Shown one piece after another: positions 1-8,230 of a stretch of DNA of 27,790 nt (positions within the stretch are counted from its first letter, which is position 1; the number at the start of each line of letters is the position of its first letter). Source of the stretch: Acidobacteria bacterium UBA7540. Its GTDB lineage: Bacteria; Acidobacteriota; Terriglobia; UBA7540. The DNA lies in assembly GCA_002478145.1 (NCBI GenBank), contig DLMI01000251.1, positions 1 through 27,790 on the forward strand. Direction: 5' to 3'. Below the pieces are notes generated by a model, which was given only the letters and a program-made list of their open reading frames with translations, searched no databases and was not told the DNA's origin. Both the position numbers and the translations under genes were made by a program.

Positions 1-145
1 AAGCTGGTCGTTGAAAGCAACATCTCGTTTGGGAACTCTACGAAGTGAAGGGTAAGCTGAGCGCGGCATAATACCGAAGAGAGACGTACTCGAACGCATC
101 AAGGCGTTGCAGGCCAGCGTTCAAAGCAGCCGCAAGATTCAGTGA
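1..145 (+). pseudogene. frameshifted remnant of a small-protein family
   Basis: The stretch before the TGA at 143-145 translates as AERGIIPKRDVLERIKALQ followed by a short basic tail. This aligns with the C-terminal half of the intact 59-aa protein at 1250-1429 (TEKGLLSKQEVLERVKQLQ). In this frame a TAA occurs near position 53, and the matching upstream segment (HLVWELYEVKGKL) lies in another frame, so a single-base frameshift would join them. The 5' part is beyond the window. I infer a decayed or frameshifted paralogue; a sequencing error would look the same. Function unknown. Confidence 0.35.
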
Positions 146-196
146 ACTTCATCAACGGAAAAACGGACACGATTGAGGCGTGGTTCAATTGGACCG

Positions 197-328
197 TTAG
201 GCTTTCGGTCGGAACCCACCGCGCGGCATGGTCCGTTGCAAACTAAACACCAGCGCCGCAACCAGCACGACCACGACAGCGAAGAGGACTATAATCAGGT
301 TTGCCAAGACCAGAAAGCGAAATAGCAC
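197..328 (-). CDS. possible 43-aa single-helix membrane peptide
   Basis: A GTG-started frame of 43 codons encodes an almost uninterrupted hydrophobic helix (residues 1-30, including LIIVLFAVVVVLVAALVF), followed by a short basic tail (MPRGGFRPKA). An in-frame TAG lies just upstream and no ATG is available. No good Shine-Dalgarno site is visible, which lowers confidence. It is divergent from the small plus-strand ORF that begins at 344. If real, it is a small inner-membrane peptide of unknown role. Confidence 0.28.
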   Translation of the reverse strand: MLFRFLVLANLIIVLFAVVVVLVAALVFSLQRTMPRGGFRPKA

Positions 329-343
329 GGAGGCATTCTACCA

Positions 344-523
344 GTGCGTGCCAGAAAGCAGGAAAGGAAACTGCGCCTAGATAACAGCCAATCGCTGACC
401 CCCCGAGAGCGGGAGTTGCTTGCCCTCTTCAGGGTGATGACTGAGCCTGACCGACGATTGCTTCTCTCCACGGCTGAGAAGCTGATTTCAGCCCAAGCTG
501 CATCGGGAAAAAAGACCCCGTGA
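344..523 (+). CDS. hypothetical 59-aa protein
   Basis: A GTG start is preceded by GGAGG at 329-333, about 10 bases upstream. The product is charged and helical. Its core, LTPRERELLALFRVMTEPDRR followed by LLLSTAEKL, is reminiscent of the short helical segment often found after the HTH in small Xre-like regulators, but no helix-turn-helix is present here. The frame is bounded upstream by a TAG at 323. It is too short for domain assignment; I would call it hypothetical, with only a weak hint of a regulatory accessory protein. Confidence 0.4.
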   Translation: MRARKQERKLRLDNSQSLTPRERELLALFRVMTEPDRRLLLSTAEKLISAQAASGKKTP

Positions 524-721
524 AGCTTCGGATCAGCCGTGTGCTTTCTAGAGATACCTTGACGCGAAATCGGCGTCTCCGGGACGAGGGCGGGACGGCT
601 TGGGACTGTAACGTAGTTTGTGACGTAACCATCCTCGTATGCCTTGATTCGTAGAAGTGTGCAGGTGTCGCGAGACTAAGGACGGGACAGCGTGCGGACC
701 TTATGAATACAGGGCGAAACG

Positions 722-946
722 CTATTCCTGCTGATTCGTGCTGTTATCGCTTTTCGAACTTGTGTCCAGCGGCACCGTGAAGATGAAGAGCAGGAAGGCC
801 ACGAGCGCCACGACAAACGAGAGCCCGAAAAACGCCAGAAGAAACATGACGACGTACCGACCGAGAACGACTTTGAAAAGGAGACCCAATAAGGCCAAGA
901 CCAACAAGCCTGCGATCAACAATGCTACGGAGAAGAGACTTCTCAT
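722..946 (-). CDS. small two-helix membrane protein
   Basis: The 74-aa product starts with ATG and has two strongly hydrophobic segments (about residues 5-28 and 31-58), separated by a short GR turn, then a polar tail rich in Ser, Asn and Gln. This is the pattern of a small integral inner-membrane protein with the C-terminus outside the bilayer. No strong Shine-Dalgarno is visible, only a GC-rich stretch. Overlapping frames on both strands are less protein-like. Function unknown. Confidence 0.45.
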   Translation of the reverse strand: MRSLFSVALLIAGLLVLALLGLLFKVVLGRYVVMFLLAFFGLSFVVALVAFLLFIFTVPLDTSSKSDNSTNQQE

Positions 947-1057
947 CGAACGCCGCCCGGCACCTATTCGTCATCGAAAACTGCTTGTGGGATGGTAGCG
1001 CAATGCGAGGCGGGATACAATGAGGGCCACAAAGGTCCAAGGCAAGCGAGGCTTGCA

Positions 1058-1210
1058 GTGTCGAAGCACATGCTGGCGTTGCTTGTTGTGTGCTTCGTCA
1101 TCCGGTTTCTGGGGATCATGGCCTACCTGATCTTCGGCCTAGCCCCGTGCGTCGCGTGCATGGTCAGGCCCAGAAGGATGTGCAGCCCGGTGCCGGTGAG
1201 GCGCCCGTGA
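1058..1210 (+). CDS. possible 50-aa single-helix membrane peptide
   Basis: The frame starting at GTG 1058 encodes a hydrophobic helix (LALLVVCFVIRFLGIMAYLIF) followed by a Cys- and Arg-rich tail (APCVACMVRPRRMC). It ends 39 bp before the well-supported 59-aa gene on the same strand, so the two could be co-transcribed. The ribosome site is weak. It is unlike any family I know; real but uncharacterised, or chance, are both possible. Confidence 0.28.
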   Translation: MSKHMLALLVVCFVIRFLGIMAYLIFGLAPCVACMVRPRRMCSPVPVRRP

Positions 1211-1249
1211 GTGACCCTTCGCTCCACAACGACTGACAGGAGGGCGAAC

Positions 1250-1429
1250 ATGGCATCCGAACGCAAGAGTCAGACCGTCAGCTTCGAGGAACTGGCCTAC
1301 TCGAACATGCTGACCCTCAATGCGCTGGTGGAACTGCTCACCGAGAAGGGCCTGCTTAGCAAGCAAGAAGTCCTGGAGCGGGTGAAGCAGCTTCAGGCAC
1401 AGACCCAAGTGAGGAAGAGGCTGCAGTAG
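1250..1429 (+). CDS. conserved-looking small protein, 59 aa
   Basis: ATG 1250 is preceded by AGGAGG, 7-8 bases upstream, a textbook ribosome site that favours it over the in-frame ATG at 1211. The product is predicted mostly helical: a polar N-terminus (MASERKSQTVSFEELAY), then a leucine-rich helix (MLTLNALVELLTEKGLLSK) and a charged coiled-coil-like helix (QEVLERVKQLQAQ). The left edge of the window holds a frameshifted relative of the same family, so the family is locally duplicated. Function unknown; a small adaptor or oligomerisation module is possible but not demonstrable. Confidence 0.65.
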   Translation: MASERKSQTVSFEELAYSNMLTLNALVELLTEKGLLSKQEVLERVKQLQAQTQVRKRLQ

Positions 1430-1563
1430 CTGTCGCCCTACTCAGGCTCGGCTCCAGGTAGGTCCGGTGGGATGACTGGAACTACGGTTATACCCTCTAA
1501 CTTACGGGGCGGGAAAGCAGTCCCTTCCCGAGAGTAGACCCGTCCCTCTGGTGTTAGGCCATT

Positions 1564-1743
1564 TTGCAGGGCCGCTTTATTGCGGATGGATTGCTCTTTG
1601 AAGAACTCGAAGGCAAAGACGCTTTGCTGGCGTACTGCAAGCAGGCCACGCTGGCAATGGTACGCCTGCTGGAAGTCGTTTACGAGCAGGCCCTTGACAG
1701 GTCAGGAAGGGCAGCCAACATGAATCCGTCCTTCCTTCTGTGA
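1564..1743 (+). CDS. possible 59-aa protein or gene fragment
   Basis: Between a TAG at 1555 and the TGA at 1741-1743 the frame reads as a plausible amphipathic helical protein (ELEGKDALLAYCKQATLAMV, then RLLEVVYEQAL). The only usable start near the 5' end is TTG 1564, without a clear Shine-Dalgarno, so this could be the 3' remnant of a longer gene. It is shorter than common ORF cut-offs. I do not recognise the family. Confidence 0.28.
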   Translation: MQGRFIADGLLFEELEGKDALLAYCKQATLAMVRLLEVVYEQALDRSGRAANMNPSFLL

Positions 1744-1885
1744 CGTGATCAATGTATTAGATCCATCGGCACCTCGCTCCTTGAGTCCTGAGAACCAAGC
1801 TGATGACCTCTCACGGCTTGCCCGAAAAACCCTTCCGTTGGCCGTAACCGCCTGATTCTACGACTTATGTTAATGATCCGATCCC

Positions 1886-2827
1886 TCACCTCACAATCAC
1901 CAGTTTGTGGGCAGAAAGATCGTCGGTAGATAATCCGAACTGTGGCCATCTTGCTATAAATTCGAGAGCGACCCGCGTAGCGGCGAGGGTCAGCCTTACC
2001 ACACTTCGCCCTTGGCTCAGTTTCAGAGTAGCTCTCGGAAATTTACGAATCGGCGAATGACGCTCGGTGAGTCGCTCGTCAAGACTTCCAAGGAAGTTCT
2101 CGTAGGCATCCAAGAACGCATTAAAACGCTCGCGGCACGCTTCGAGACTTCTTCTTGCCGAGTCTGCGAGCTGGCCGGGGGGCCTCCGCCCCATGCGTTC
2201 CCAGTCAACCTGCTCCTCGACTTGCTTTGGCAGGCCTGAAACCTGCGCCCAGAGTTCCTGCGGCAACCGTTCGAACACGACGTACATGCAGTGGTTGTTG
2301 TAAAGGGCCACGAGCATGTTAAACGCGGATGCCGTGCCCCTGAAGCTGGCCAAGTTAGGTTTTTCACTTGCGGCCTGATCTCTTACGGTCGCCCAGAAGC
2401 CTTGGAAGATGTCTAAGCTCGGGAGCCCCAACCTGGTGGTGACCATGTAGGGATTATTCCCACAAACTTCAGACTGGAAGATGTAATGGAGAGTGTCGCT
2501 GTTCGAGCCGACAAACTCGCCGAAGCGATAGATGAGTTTCCTCAGCTCCGGGAAGGCGCGCTTCGCAATACGCTCATCCCTCCTGGACCGCGCTTGCTCT
2601 TTCACAAAGGATGCAATCTGAGGATAAAACGCGGCTAGAAGCGAGAGGAACGCAAAACCAAGAAGGCCCCAAGCCAACGCCGTCTGCTTTTGGGACCGCG
2701 TCAAGATAACGGCCACGAGAGCGAGCACAGGGAGGATCAGCTTGGTCACATAGTCGAAAATTGTGAGCTTGGGCGGCTTCTCCGGCTCGTGCGGGTCCAG
2801 CAGATCAGAAAGGGCCTGACGGCTCAT
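1886..2827 (-). CDS. two-helix membrane protein, 313 aa
   Basis: ATG at 2827 is preceded by GGAG about 8 bases upstream. Residues 1-25 are cytosolic-like and polar. Two hydrophobic segments follow at about 28-43 (LILPVLALVAVIL) and 50-68, joined by a short turn. The rest, about 240 residues, is a soluble, charged, mainly helical domain with no motif I can name. The topology suggests a membrane-anchored protein with a large cytosolic domain. It is the last gene of the long minus-strand block, separated from the preceding gene by 334 bp, so linkage to the putative defence cluster is uncertain. It could be an effector-type or an accessory membrane protein. Confidence 0.7.
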   Translation of the reverse strand: MSRQALSDLLDPHEPEKPPKLTIFDYVTKLILPVLALVAVILTRSQKQTALAWGLLGFAFLSLLAAFYPQIASFVKEQARSRRDERIAKRAFPELRKLIYRFGEFVGSNSDTLHYIFQSEVCGNNPYMVTTRLGLPSLDIFQGFWATVRDQAASEKPNLASFRGTASAFNMLVALYNNHCMYVVFERLPQELWAQVSGLPKQVEEQVDWERMGRRPPGQLADSARRSLEACRERFNAFLDAYENFLGSLDERLTERHSPIRKFPRATLKLSQGRSVVRLTLAATRVALEFIARWPQFGLSTDDLSAHKLVIVR

Positions 2828-3161
2828 GTCAGCAACTCCGGTACTTTGTAGATTTCTTAGAATTCATCATCGAACAACCCCAGAACTTCGCGGTCCCCAC
2901 AGCAATTTGACTCGCGATCTTGTCGGGTCCGCGCGGCTCAACCAACTGTAGCGACTATGTACAGGCATTCGTATCCAGAACGGGAGAGGCAGGGTAGATG
3001 TTGTCGAACTCCAAGAATTTCCCCGGCTCGACGGTAAGCCTATGAAGTTCTTCATTGGCTGAACCTCACTTTGTGTCCCCATTGGACGTTTCCTTCATTC
3101 AACAGATCACTTCGGGTTTGCCCAGTGAATTTCGGCCATATGGAGGACGCTGTGGCACTTC
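2828..3161. other. 334-bp intergenic stretch without a convincing gene
   Basis: Frames here are short. A 71-codon minus-strand frame at 2867-3082 has poor composition. A different minus frame around 2961-3055 reads more protein-like (NEELHRLTVEPGKFLEFDN) but is closed by a TGA at its upstream end and lacks a start. It may be the remnant of a small gene. No RNA gene or clear terminator is seen. Confidence 0.4.
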
Positions 3162-3743
3162 TCACGTACCGGACAGCCTCCGGCGTTTGATCCGGTCCTG
3201 TATGAAGTCCTCTAGCATAGCCGCGTCAATAGCCAATGGCTCAAGAATCTCGGCGGCCCGGTCAATAAGTTCGGCTGCTTCCTCCTGAGCCGCTTCTACT
3301 CTGGCCCAAAGCCCACTGTCAACAAGCTTCTCCGGTTCAACCTCAAAGCTGAGAGCCAGAACCTCCCACAACGGCGCGTCAATCGGCAAGTCCGCACAAC
3401 GGCCTCCTAGCGGCCGGATGGTGATGCCTGGATTGTTCAATGCGAGGCGTCCGGCCTCGACCTTTCCGTCCTCGATATGAATGGTTAAGGACCCTTGCGC
3501 AAGTCTCTTGGGTCTCCGGAAGAGGGCTTCAAAGACTGGATAAGGCAGCCGCGCGCATCCAGCCGATTTCACTTCTGCCGAAGCGCTTACGGAGACCCCG
3601 GTCGTCACGAACTCCACTTCACCGTTCCTTGCGGTCACGTCCACAAAATCAAGCTCAGCCTCGTGCCCCCGCGCCCGACCGGAGAAGAACGGCTGCACCT
3701 CTTTGGTCAGCATTGCGAGGTCAACTGTAAATTCGACAGGCAC
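3162..3743 (-). CDS. 193-aa protein with a sliding-clamp-like pattern
   Basis: GTG 3743 has GAGGAGGG about 9 bases upstream. The N-terminal ~115 residues alternate short beta strands and helices in a pattern resembling one domain of a DnaN/PCNA-type clamp: FTVDLAMLTKEV, a strand pair around ELDFVDV and GEVEFVTTGVSVSA, then GCARLPYPVFEALF, then SLTIHIEDGKVEAG. The C-terminal ~75 residues are helical and acidic (RVEAAQEEAAELIDRAAEIL). A real clamp subunit would need two or three such domains, so this would be a single-domain relative, if homologous at all. The fold resemblance is my inference; the gene itself is well supported. It lies downstream of the nuclease at 3916-4803 on the same strand. 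Confidence 0.7.
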   Translation of the reverse strand: MPVEFTVDLAMLTKEVQPFFSGRARGHEAELDFVDVTARNGEVEFVTTGVSVSASAEVKSAGCARLPYPVFEALFRRPKRLAQGSLTIHIEDGKVEAGRLALNNPGITIRPLGGRCADLPIDAPLWEVLALSFEVEPEKLVDSGLWARVEAAQEEAAELIDRAAEILEPLAIDAAMLEDFIQDRIKRRRLSGT

Positions 3744-3895
3744 CGTCTTAGCCCTCCTCTAGCGGGTTCGGGGGCAGTTCGCGCTCTTGTGTCGCCCCTT
3801 CGTTCAATGACCCGGTTGGAGATAGCTGCGTCGATCTCCGGAATAAGGCGGCTGCGCTCGCTCAGTTCCGCACATGCGCCCACGCCACGGGACAA
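3707..3895 (-). CDS. possible 62-aa protein overlapping the next gene
   Basis: A TTG-started frame with AAGGTG about 10 bases upstream encodes a charged peptide (CAELSERSRLIPEIDAAISN, then RVIERRGD). It fills most of the gap between the nuclease (ends 3916) and the clamp-like gene (starts 3743) and overlaps the latter by 37 bp. The overlap and the rare start leave it doubtful; it may be a coupled small gene or a chance frame. Confidence 0.22.
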   Translation of the reverse strand: MSRGVGACAELSERSRLIPEIDAAISNRVIERRGDTRARTAPEPARGGLRRCLSNLQLTSQC

Positions 3896-3915
3896 GTGCT
3901 ACGCACCTTGCGCTT

Positions 3916-4803
3916 TCAAGCAACACCCACGTCTGGTTTTACGCCGTATGCCTGCGCTAGTAGTCTGGTCAGGAGTTGTGCGTTTTTCTTGATGTCGTCC
4001 TTCGCTAGCTGCAAACGATAGCGCTTCCACCTCTTGTCGTAGTCCATAACGGTGATCCCGGCGTGTTCCAATTCCTGATCTATCTCAGGTGATGAGGGAA
4101 GCCTTATTTCGGCCCTGATGCTGCTCTTCTGCGGGCGAAAGGTAACAAAGTTGTTGGGTCGGCCGCCCTGCGCCAGCCCGATGTAAAACTTGTTATATTT
4201 CAGCTCCAGGTCGGGTGCGAACCCGTTCGCAAGCTTGAGTAGGTCATCCGCCATGGCCACTGTTGCCTTAGTTCCTCGGATGCTCTCCCAATAGTTTCTG
4301 TCGGTGACCGCTTGCCCCTCTTCATCCTCTTCTGGCATCCCGAGCGTCATCGCATCCATTACCTTTGTGAACAGGAGACTAATTTGGTCGCCAAACTTTA
4401 CGGCGCTCATCTGGAGGGCAATTAGCGGAATGAAACCATTGAAAAGGCCCACCACGTTCAGGAAACGGCTGGTAATGTCCTCAGCAACAAGAACCCCATA
4501 GTGGTCGTATTGTGGATAACGCTTACGCTCGATGTCCCAGTACTCGATGGTTCGGATGATGTGACTCTCGTCCGTGCCGCCCAGTTGAATCTCGACCTCG
4601 TAACGGGTGCTTGAGTCGGCATCTTGCAGAAGTAAATCCAGCCGCCCCGCACGCGGCTGAAGCCGTTCTTTCTCTTTAAGAACAAGGTCGCCTAGACCGA
4701 GGATGGACGGGTCTTCCGCAATTCGATCTTGCACCCACTTCTCATTCAACTCAGGATGGTTTGCGAGCACGACCTTCTCAGGCTTGATAAATTTCAGACT
4801 CAT
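3916..4803 (-). CDS. PD-(D/E)XK nuclease-like protein
   Basis: ATG 4803 has a near-perfect ribosome site, GAGGAGG, 8 bases upstream. After an N-terminal segment (HPELNEKWVQDRIAEDPSIL) comes a nuclease-like core: AGRLDLLLQD followed by YEVEIQLG. That is an Asp then E-x-Q arrangement, a known variant of the PD-(D/E)XK active site (E-x-Q in place of E-x-K) in proteins of the NucS/DUF91-like class. The ITSRFLNVVGLFNGFIP segment and a C-terminal helical/strand domain complete the 295 aa. I recognise this as a widespread conserved protein type. The likely activity is DNA binding or cleavage. It lies 184 bp downstream of the PLD-helicase on the same strand, consistent with, but not proving, membership in the same cluster. 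Confidence 0.8.
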   Translation of the reverse strand: MSLKFIKPEKVVLANHPELNEKWVQDRIAEDPSILGLGDLVLKEKERLQPRAGRLDLLLQDADSSTRYEVEIQLGGTDESHIIRTIEYWDIERKRYPQYDHYGVLVAEDITSRFLNVVGLFNGFIPLIALQMSAVKFGDQISLLFTKVMDAMTLGMPEEDEEGQAVTDRNYWESIRGTKATVAMADDLLKLANGFAPDLELKYNKFYIGLAQGGRPNNFVTFRPQKSSIRAEIRLPSSPEIDQELEHAGITVMDYDKRWKRYRLQLAKDDIKKNAQLLTRLLAQAYGVKPDVGVA

Positions 4804-4987
4804 CTGGAAACCTCCTCAAAAGTCCTAAAAGTTTGCCGTGCCTCTGCTTACACCATTACCCACGTCATCGGCGGACTGCCTTCTGGGGCATGTGCAGGGC
4901 ATCCTTTTGAGCGCAACTAGCTCCGTGCTAGGTCGTAAATGAGCCAGAGTACGGAAGCCTATCGTACACAGGAGTCCCAAGCAAAAC

Positions 4988-7900
4988 TCAGCCAGTGTCC
5001 ACCCCCAACCAGCAAATCAGCCGAATGTCTTGAGCCTCAATCGGAGGCAGCGGATCAGGAGCCTTGAATGGTTCGAGCCCCAAGCGGCGAACGGTTTCCG
5101 CGATTGCTGCGGACGCTGCGGCACCCGCTGCCGATTCCATGGCCTCGCGAATCTGCTTCTCGTAGCGAACTCCCCAAGGGGCTTCCACCGACTCAACCAA
5201 CTGATCGACTTTCTCTTGAACCATTCCGGGAGGCGGGAATTTTCTGATGTGGTTCGCGGCGGCCCGGAGAGCAGGTCGCACCCGAGGCTGCAAGTTGGCT
5301 GGGTCAGTGGCGAACATCCACTCGTCGAATATCTCTTTCCGCGCCTTCACCCATGCCCTGTAAGCGCCGTCTTCAAGATCGGGAGGGAGGTCGCGGGGCG
5401 TGTCTTCCCGGCAGGCGATCAGGCGCAGGCAACTTAGCGTATCTTTCACTATTCCCGTGTTATCCCACGGAACGAATTTCAGGAAGAGTCTCTCTCCCAC
5501 ACGTGCGCAAAAGAAGTGGCCCTTCTGGGCCCCGCCCCGAAAGCCTGAGCCTGCCCCCCATGGCAATGTGGCGATTCGCTCTCCGTAGTGTTCCAACCCC
5601 TTCCGCAGTTCCTGGCGGTATTCCTCTCCCGAGTGGGCCAAGGGGTCTTCACCGGCATTGATGAAGAGCGTGGGGTCTTCGCGCCGTAGCCGCTCGATCT
5701 CATCGCGGGTCTCAGAAAAAACAATTTCACTGGTCACAGCGCCGGGGATCACCTCGTGCTCGACCCCCACGCTTGCGGCTGCCTGGGCAAGCTTCCGGCG
5801 AATGCGAGCCTCCAAATCCAGCAGAGTATCCAGGCGCACATCAGGGAAGTAGCAGCGCAGGTAAACGTCACGGTGGGGGCTTCCGATGCGGTCGATTCGC
5901 CCGTGCCTCTGTACAAGCCGCATTGGATTCCAAGGCAAGTCGTAGTTGATAACGTTCCGGCATTGCTGGAGGTTCATGCCTTCGGCTAACACGTCAGTCG
6001 TAACCAGGATGTCGTAAAGGTCTTGATCCTGGCCTGGCGGGGCCTCGGAGGATTCCGGTGCGAAGCCAAAGACCGCACGCTCACGCGAGATGCCCTGGTA
6101 AGTTTCATCGCCTGTCACGGCGACAATGCGACCCCTGTACGCGGCAAACCTCCTATCGGATTCAAGCAGGTTGTTCAGGTGACCCGCAATCCAATCCACG
6201 GTATCAGCAAAGTAGGAGAAGATAATCACCTTCCGCTTGTTTCGCTTGTCCTGCTCGTCCAGGCCTTCTCGATTCGCCCGATTGAGGATTTCAACCAGCG
6301 CTTGCTCCAGCTTCAGCAACTTTGGGTCATTCGTGCGCGTCACTCGCCGCGCCTTCTGGGAGAGGCCGCGAAGTAGGTCTCGGTCCTTTTCCACGTCTGC
6401 TCGCAATTGGGTCACGTCGTAGCCCGCTGTGCTTGTCGATCCGGTCTCTGCAATCAGGCGCTCGAAAGCTTCGTCGCTGTCAGCTTGTTCCCATTCCTCA
6501 ATGGCCTCTGCGGTCAGGATCACGCCTCGGTCGAGACCCTGGAGAAATGTGTTATGTGCATCGGCCATCCTTTCCGTCGTCATGGCGAAGGCGTGGGCTG
6601 AGGATTCAAATCTCTTTAGCAATCCTGAGAGGAGCAAGCCGACCAGCGCGGCTTGGTGCGGATCGGGAACTCCGTAATAGCGGGACGGGTAGTAGCGAGC
6701 CAAGGTGAGCAGAGGAATGCCATTTGCCGGAGCCAGCGCCGCTTCCACTTCGTCGAAGAAGCCGGGCAGAACCGCGTCTAATGAATAGGCTATTGCCTCG
6801 ACGTGCGGGTCTGGGAAGTGAATCGGAATCTCTCGTCCGCCAGGTCCCAGTACTCGGTCATTCGGGTAATAACGACGCACGAAATGCCGAGTGCGCCGAA
6901 CGGCAGTCGCGTCGAGGATGTCGAAGAGCGCGTCAGGTTTCAGATCGTCAGGGTCTTGCGCCATGGCGTTGGCAAATCGCTCTTTGAGTGACCGTATGTG
7001 CAAGTCTGCAAACGCCGCGTCGTGTCGGATGAAATAGGTCAGCAGGTAGTAGAGGTCCCATAGCGAATTGTTAACCGGGGTCGCGGTGAGAAGTACTAGG
7101 GTCTTCGGCGGACGCCCCTGAAGCAACCTGCGCAAAGCCTGGGCGCGGCGCGTGTCGGGGTTTCGGAAAGCCTGGGCTTCATCGACAGCGATCAGGGCGT
7201 AGTCATTCGCCTTTTGGCTCAAATATGATTCGTTCCCCCCAAGCTGCTTGTCATTGGCCAGTTGTTCGTAGGAGACAACTTCGAGGTAAAGTTGGTGCGC
7301 GTCTTTGAACCGTGCCCACGTGCCGTCCCGCAAGGCCGCTGGTGCGATCAGCAAGGCCCTCTGGCGGCGGTCCTCGACCACCTGACGTATCAGTTCACCG
7401 CCAACGAATGTCTTGCCCAAGCCCACCCCATCGGAAATAAGTACACCGTGGTATTTCTCGATAATCCGCTTCGCACGGAAAATGCCGTCGTTCTGGAAGG
7501 TCGTGAGCCGGATACGGGTAACGTCTGGGGCTTCCTCCTTCAGTTCATCCTTGTACCGTTCCCAAAGAACGCGGAGGTAAATCAGGTATGGCTCATAGGG
7601 TTCGTAGCGAGCTTTATATACAGCCGCCAAATCGTAGGGGACCGCCTCGGCCCAAAGCGACTCAAACCAGTCTTTCACCTTGTGAACCGGCGTGGGGTCG
7701 TACCGGCCAAGGTTCAATTCAAGGTTGCTCGTAAGACCGGCTGCGGTGAAGTTGGAGGAACCGGCAATCACGCCTTCATCGGTCGCAAAGACGAAGGCCT
7801 TGCCGTGAAGGAAAGCCTTTTCGTAGCGGCGGACTTCAATCCGGCCCGTTTCCAGGAATCCAAGGAGCCGGTGAATTGCCCGGTCTGTCTCGGGACTGAA

Positions 7901-8230
7901 TTCCAGCAGGTCGCGGTCGCGGAGAAGTCCCTGGGCGTGGCGGCGAAGTGCCTCATTCACCAGTTTCCCCTCGAACCGCTCGCCCAGCGGGTCGCCGGGC
8001 ATTCGCAAAGGTTTTGCCGGAGGTGGGATGGGTTCTGCCCCAAGGAGCAGACGCACGCGAGTCAGCCTCTCCAGCCGGTCTGCCAGCAGGGCAAACCCTT
8101 CCGGGTTGAAATAACCTGTGGCAACCGAGAGTTCGACGGGTTGAGCGTAGGTGGTACGAAGCCAGTCGAGATGCGCGTTTAGCGCCTCGTGGAGCGTAAT
8201 TTCGCGGTTATCAACAAATTCCGGTTTCAC
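4988..8230 (-). CDS. PLD-domain SNF2-family helicase
   Basis: I place the start at GTG 8230, giving 1080 aa. This GTG overlaps the TGA of the upstream receiver-like gene (GTGA, 4-bp overlap) and has AAGGA upstream, whereas a longer frame from 8308 would overlap that gene by 82 bp. The N-terminus holds a phospholipase-D-like nuclease domain with a canonical HKD half-site at about residues 140-160 (HGKAFVFATDEGVIAGSSNF). An SNF2/SF2 helicase follows: Walker A GVGLGKT (~265), DEAQ box (~348), TATP motif III, and the late motifs LVTTDVLAEGMNL and QRHGRIDRIG (~775). About 300 C-terminal residues are unassigned. Such PLD-helicase fusions are typical of DNA restriction and phage-defence loci, where the helicase translocates on DNA and the HKD domain may cut it. 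Downstream of a methylase, it is the probable effector motor. Confidence 0.93.
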   Translation of the reverse strand: MKPEFVDNREITLHEALNAHLDWLRTTYAQPVELSVATGYFNPEGFALLADRLERLTRVRLLLGAEPIPPPAKPLRMPGDPLGERFEGKLVNEALRRHAQGLLRDRDLLEFSPETDRAIHRLLGFLETGRIEVRRYEKAFLHGKAFVFATDEGVIAGSSNFTAAGLTSNLELNLGRYDPTPVHKVKDWFESLWAEAVPYDLAAVYKARYEPYEPYLIYLRVLWERYKDELKEEAPDVTRIRLTTFQNDGIFRAKRIIEKYHGVLISDGVGLGKTFVGGELIRQVVEDRRQRALLIAPAALRDGTWARFKDAHQLYLEVVSYEQLANDKQLGGNESYLSQKANDYALIAVDEAQAFRNPDTRRAQALRRLLQGRPPKTLVLLTATPVNNSLWDLYYLLTYFIRHDAAFADLHIRSLKERFANAMAQDPDDLKPDALFDILDATAVRRTRHFVRRYYPNDRVLGPGGREIPIHFPDPHVEAIAYSLDAVLPGFFDEVEAALAPANGIPLLTLARYYPSRYYGVPDPHQAALVGLLLSGLLKRFESSAHAFAMTTERMADAHNTFLQGLDRGVILTAEAIEEWEQADSDEAFERLIAETGSTSTAGYDVTQLRADVEKDRDLLRGLSQKARRVTRTNDPKLLKLEQALVEILNRANREGLDEQDKRNKRKVIIFSYFADTVDWIAGHLNNLLESDRRFAAYRGRIVAVTGDETYQGISRERAVFGFAPESSEAPPGQDQDLYDILVTTDVLAEGMNLQQCRNVINYDLPWNPMRLVQRHGRIDRIGSPHRDVYLRCYFPDVRLDTLLDLEARIRRKLAQAAASVGVEHEVIPGAVTSEIVFSETRDEIERLRREDPTLFINAGEDPLAHSGEEYRQELRKGLEHYGERIATLPWGAGSGFRGGAQKGHFFCARVGERLFLKFVPWDNTGIVKDTLSCLRLIACREDTPRDLPPDLEDGAYRAWVKARKEIFDEWMFATDPANLQPRVRPALRAAANHIRKFPPPGMVQEKVDQLVESVEAPWGVRYEKQIREAMESAAGAAASAAIAETVRRLGLEPFKAPDPLPPIEAQDIRLICWLGVDTG

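Noticed and set aside
7262..8182. 306-codon plus-strand ORF antisense to the PLD-helicase
   Set aside because: It lies fully inside a gene with clear HKD and helicase motifs; composition is that of a shadow frame.
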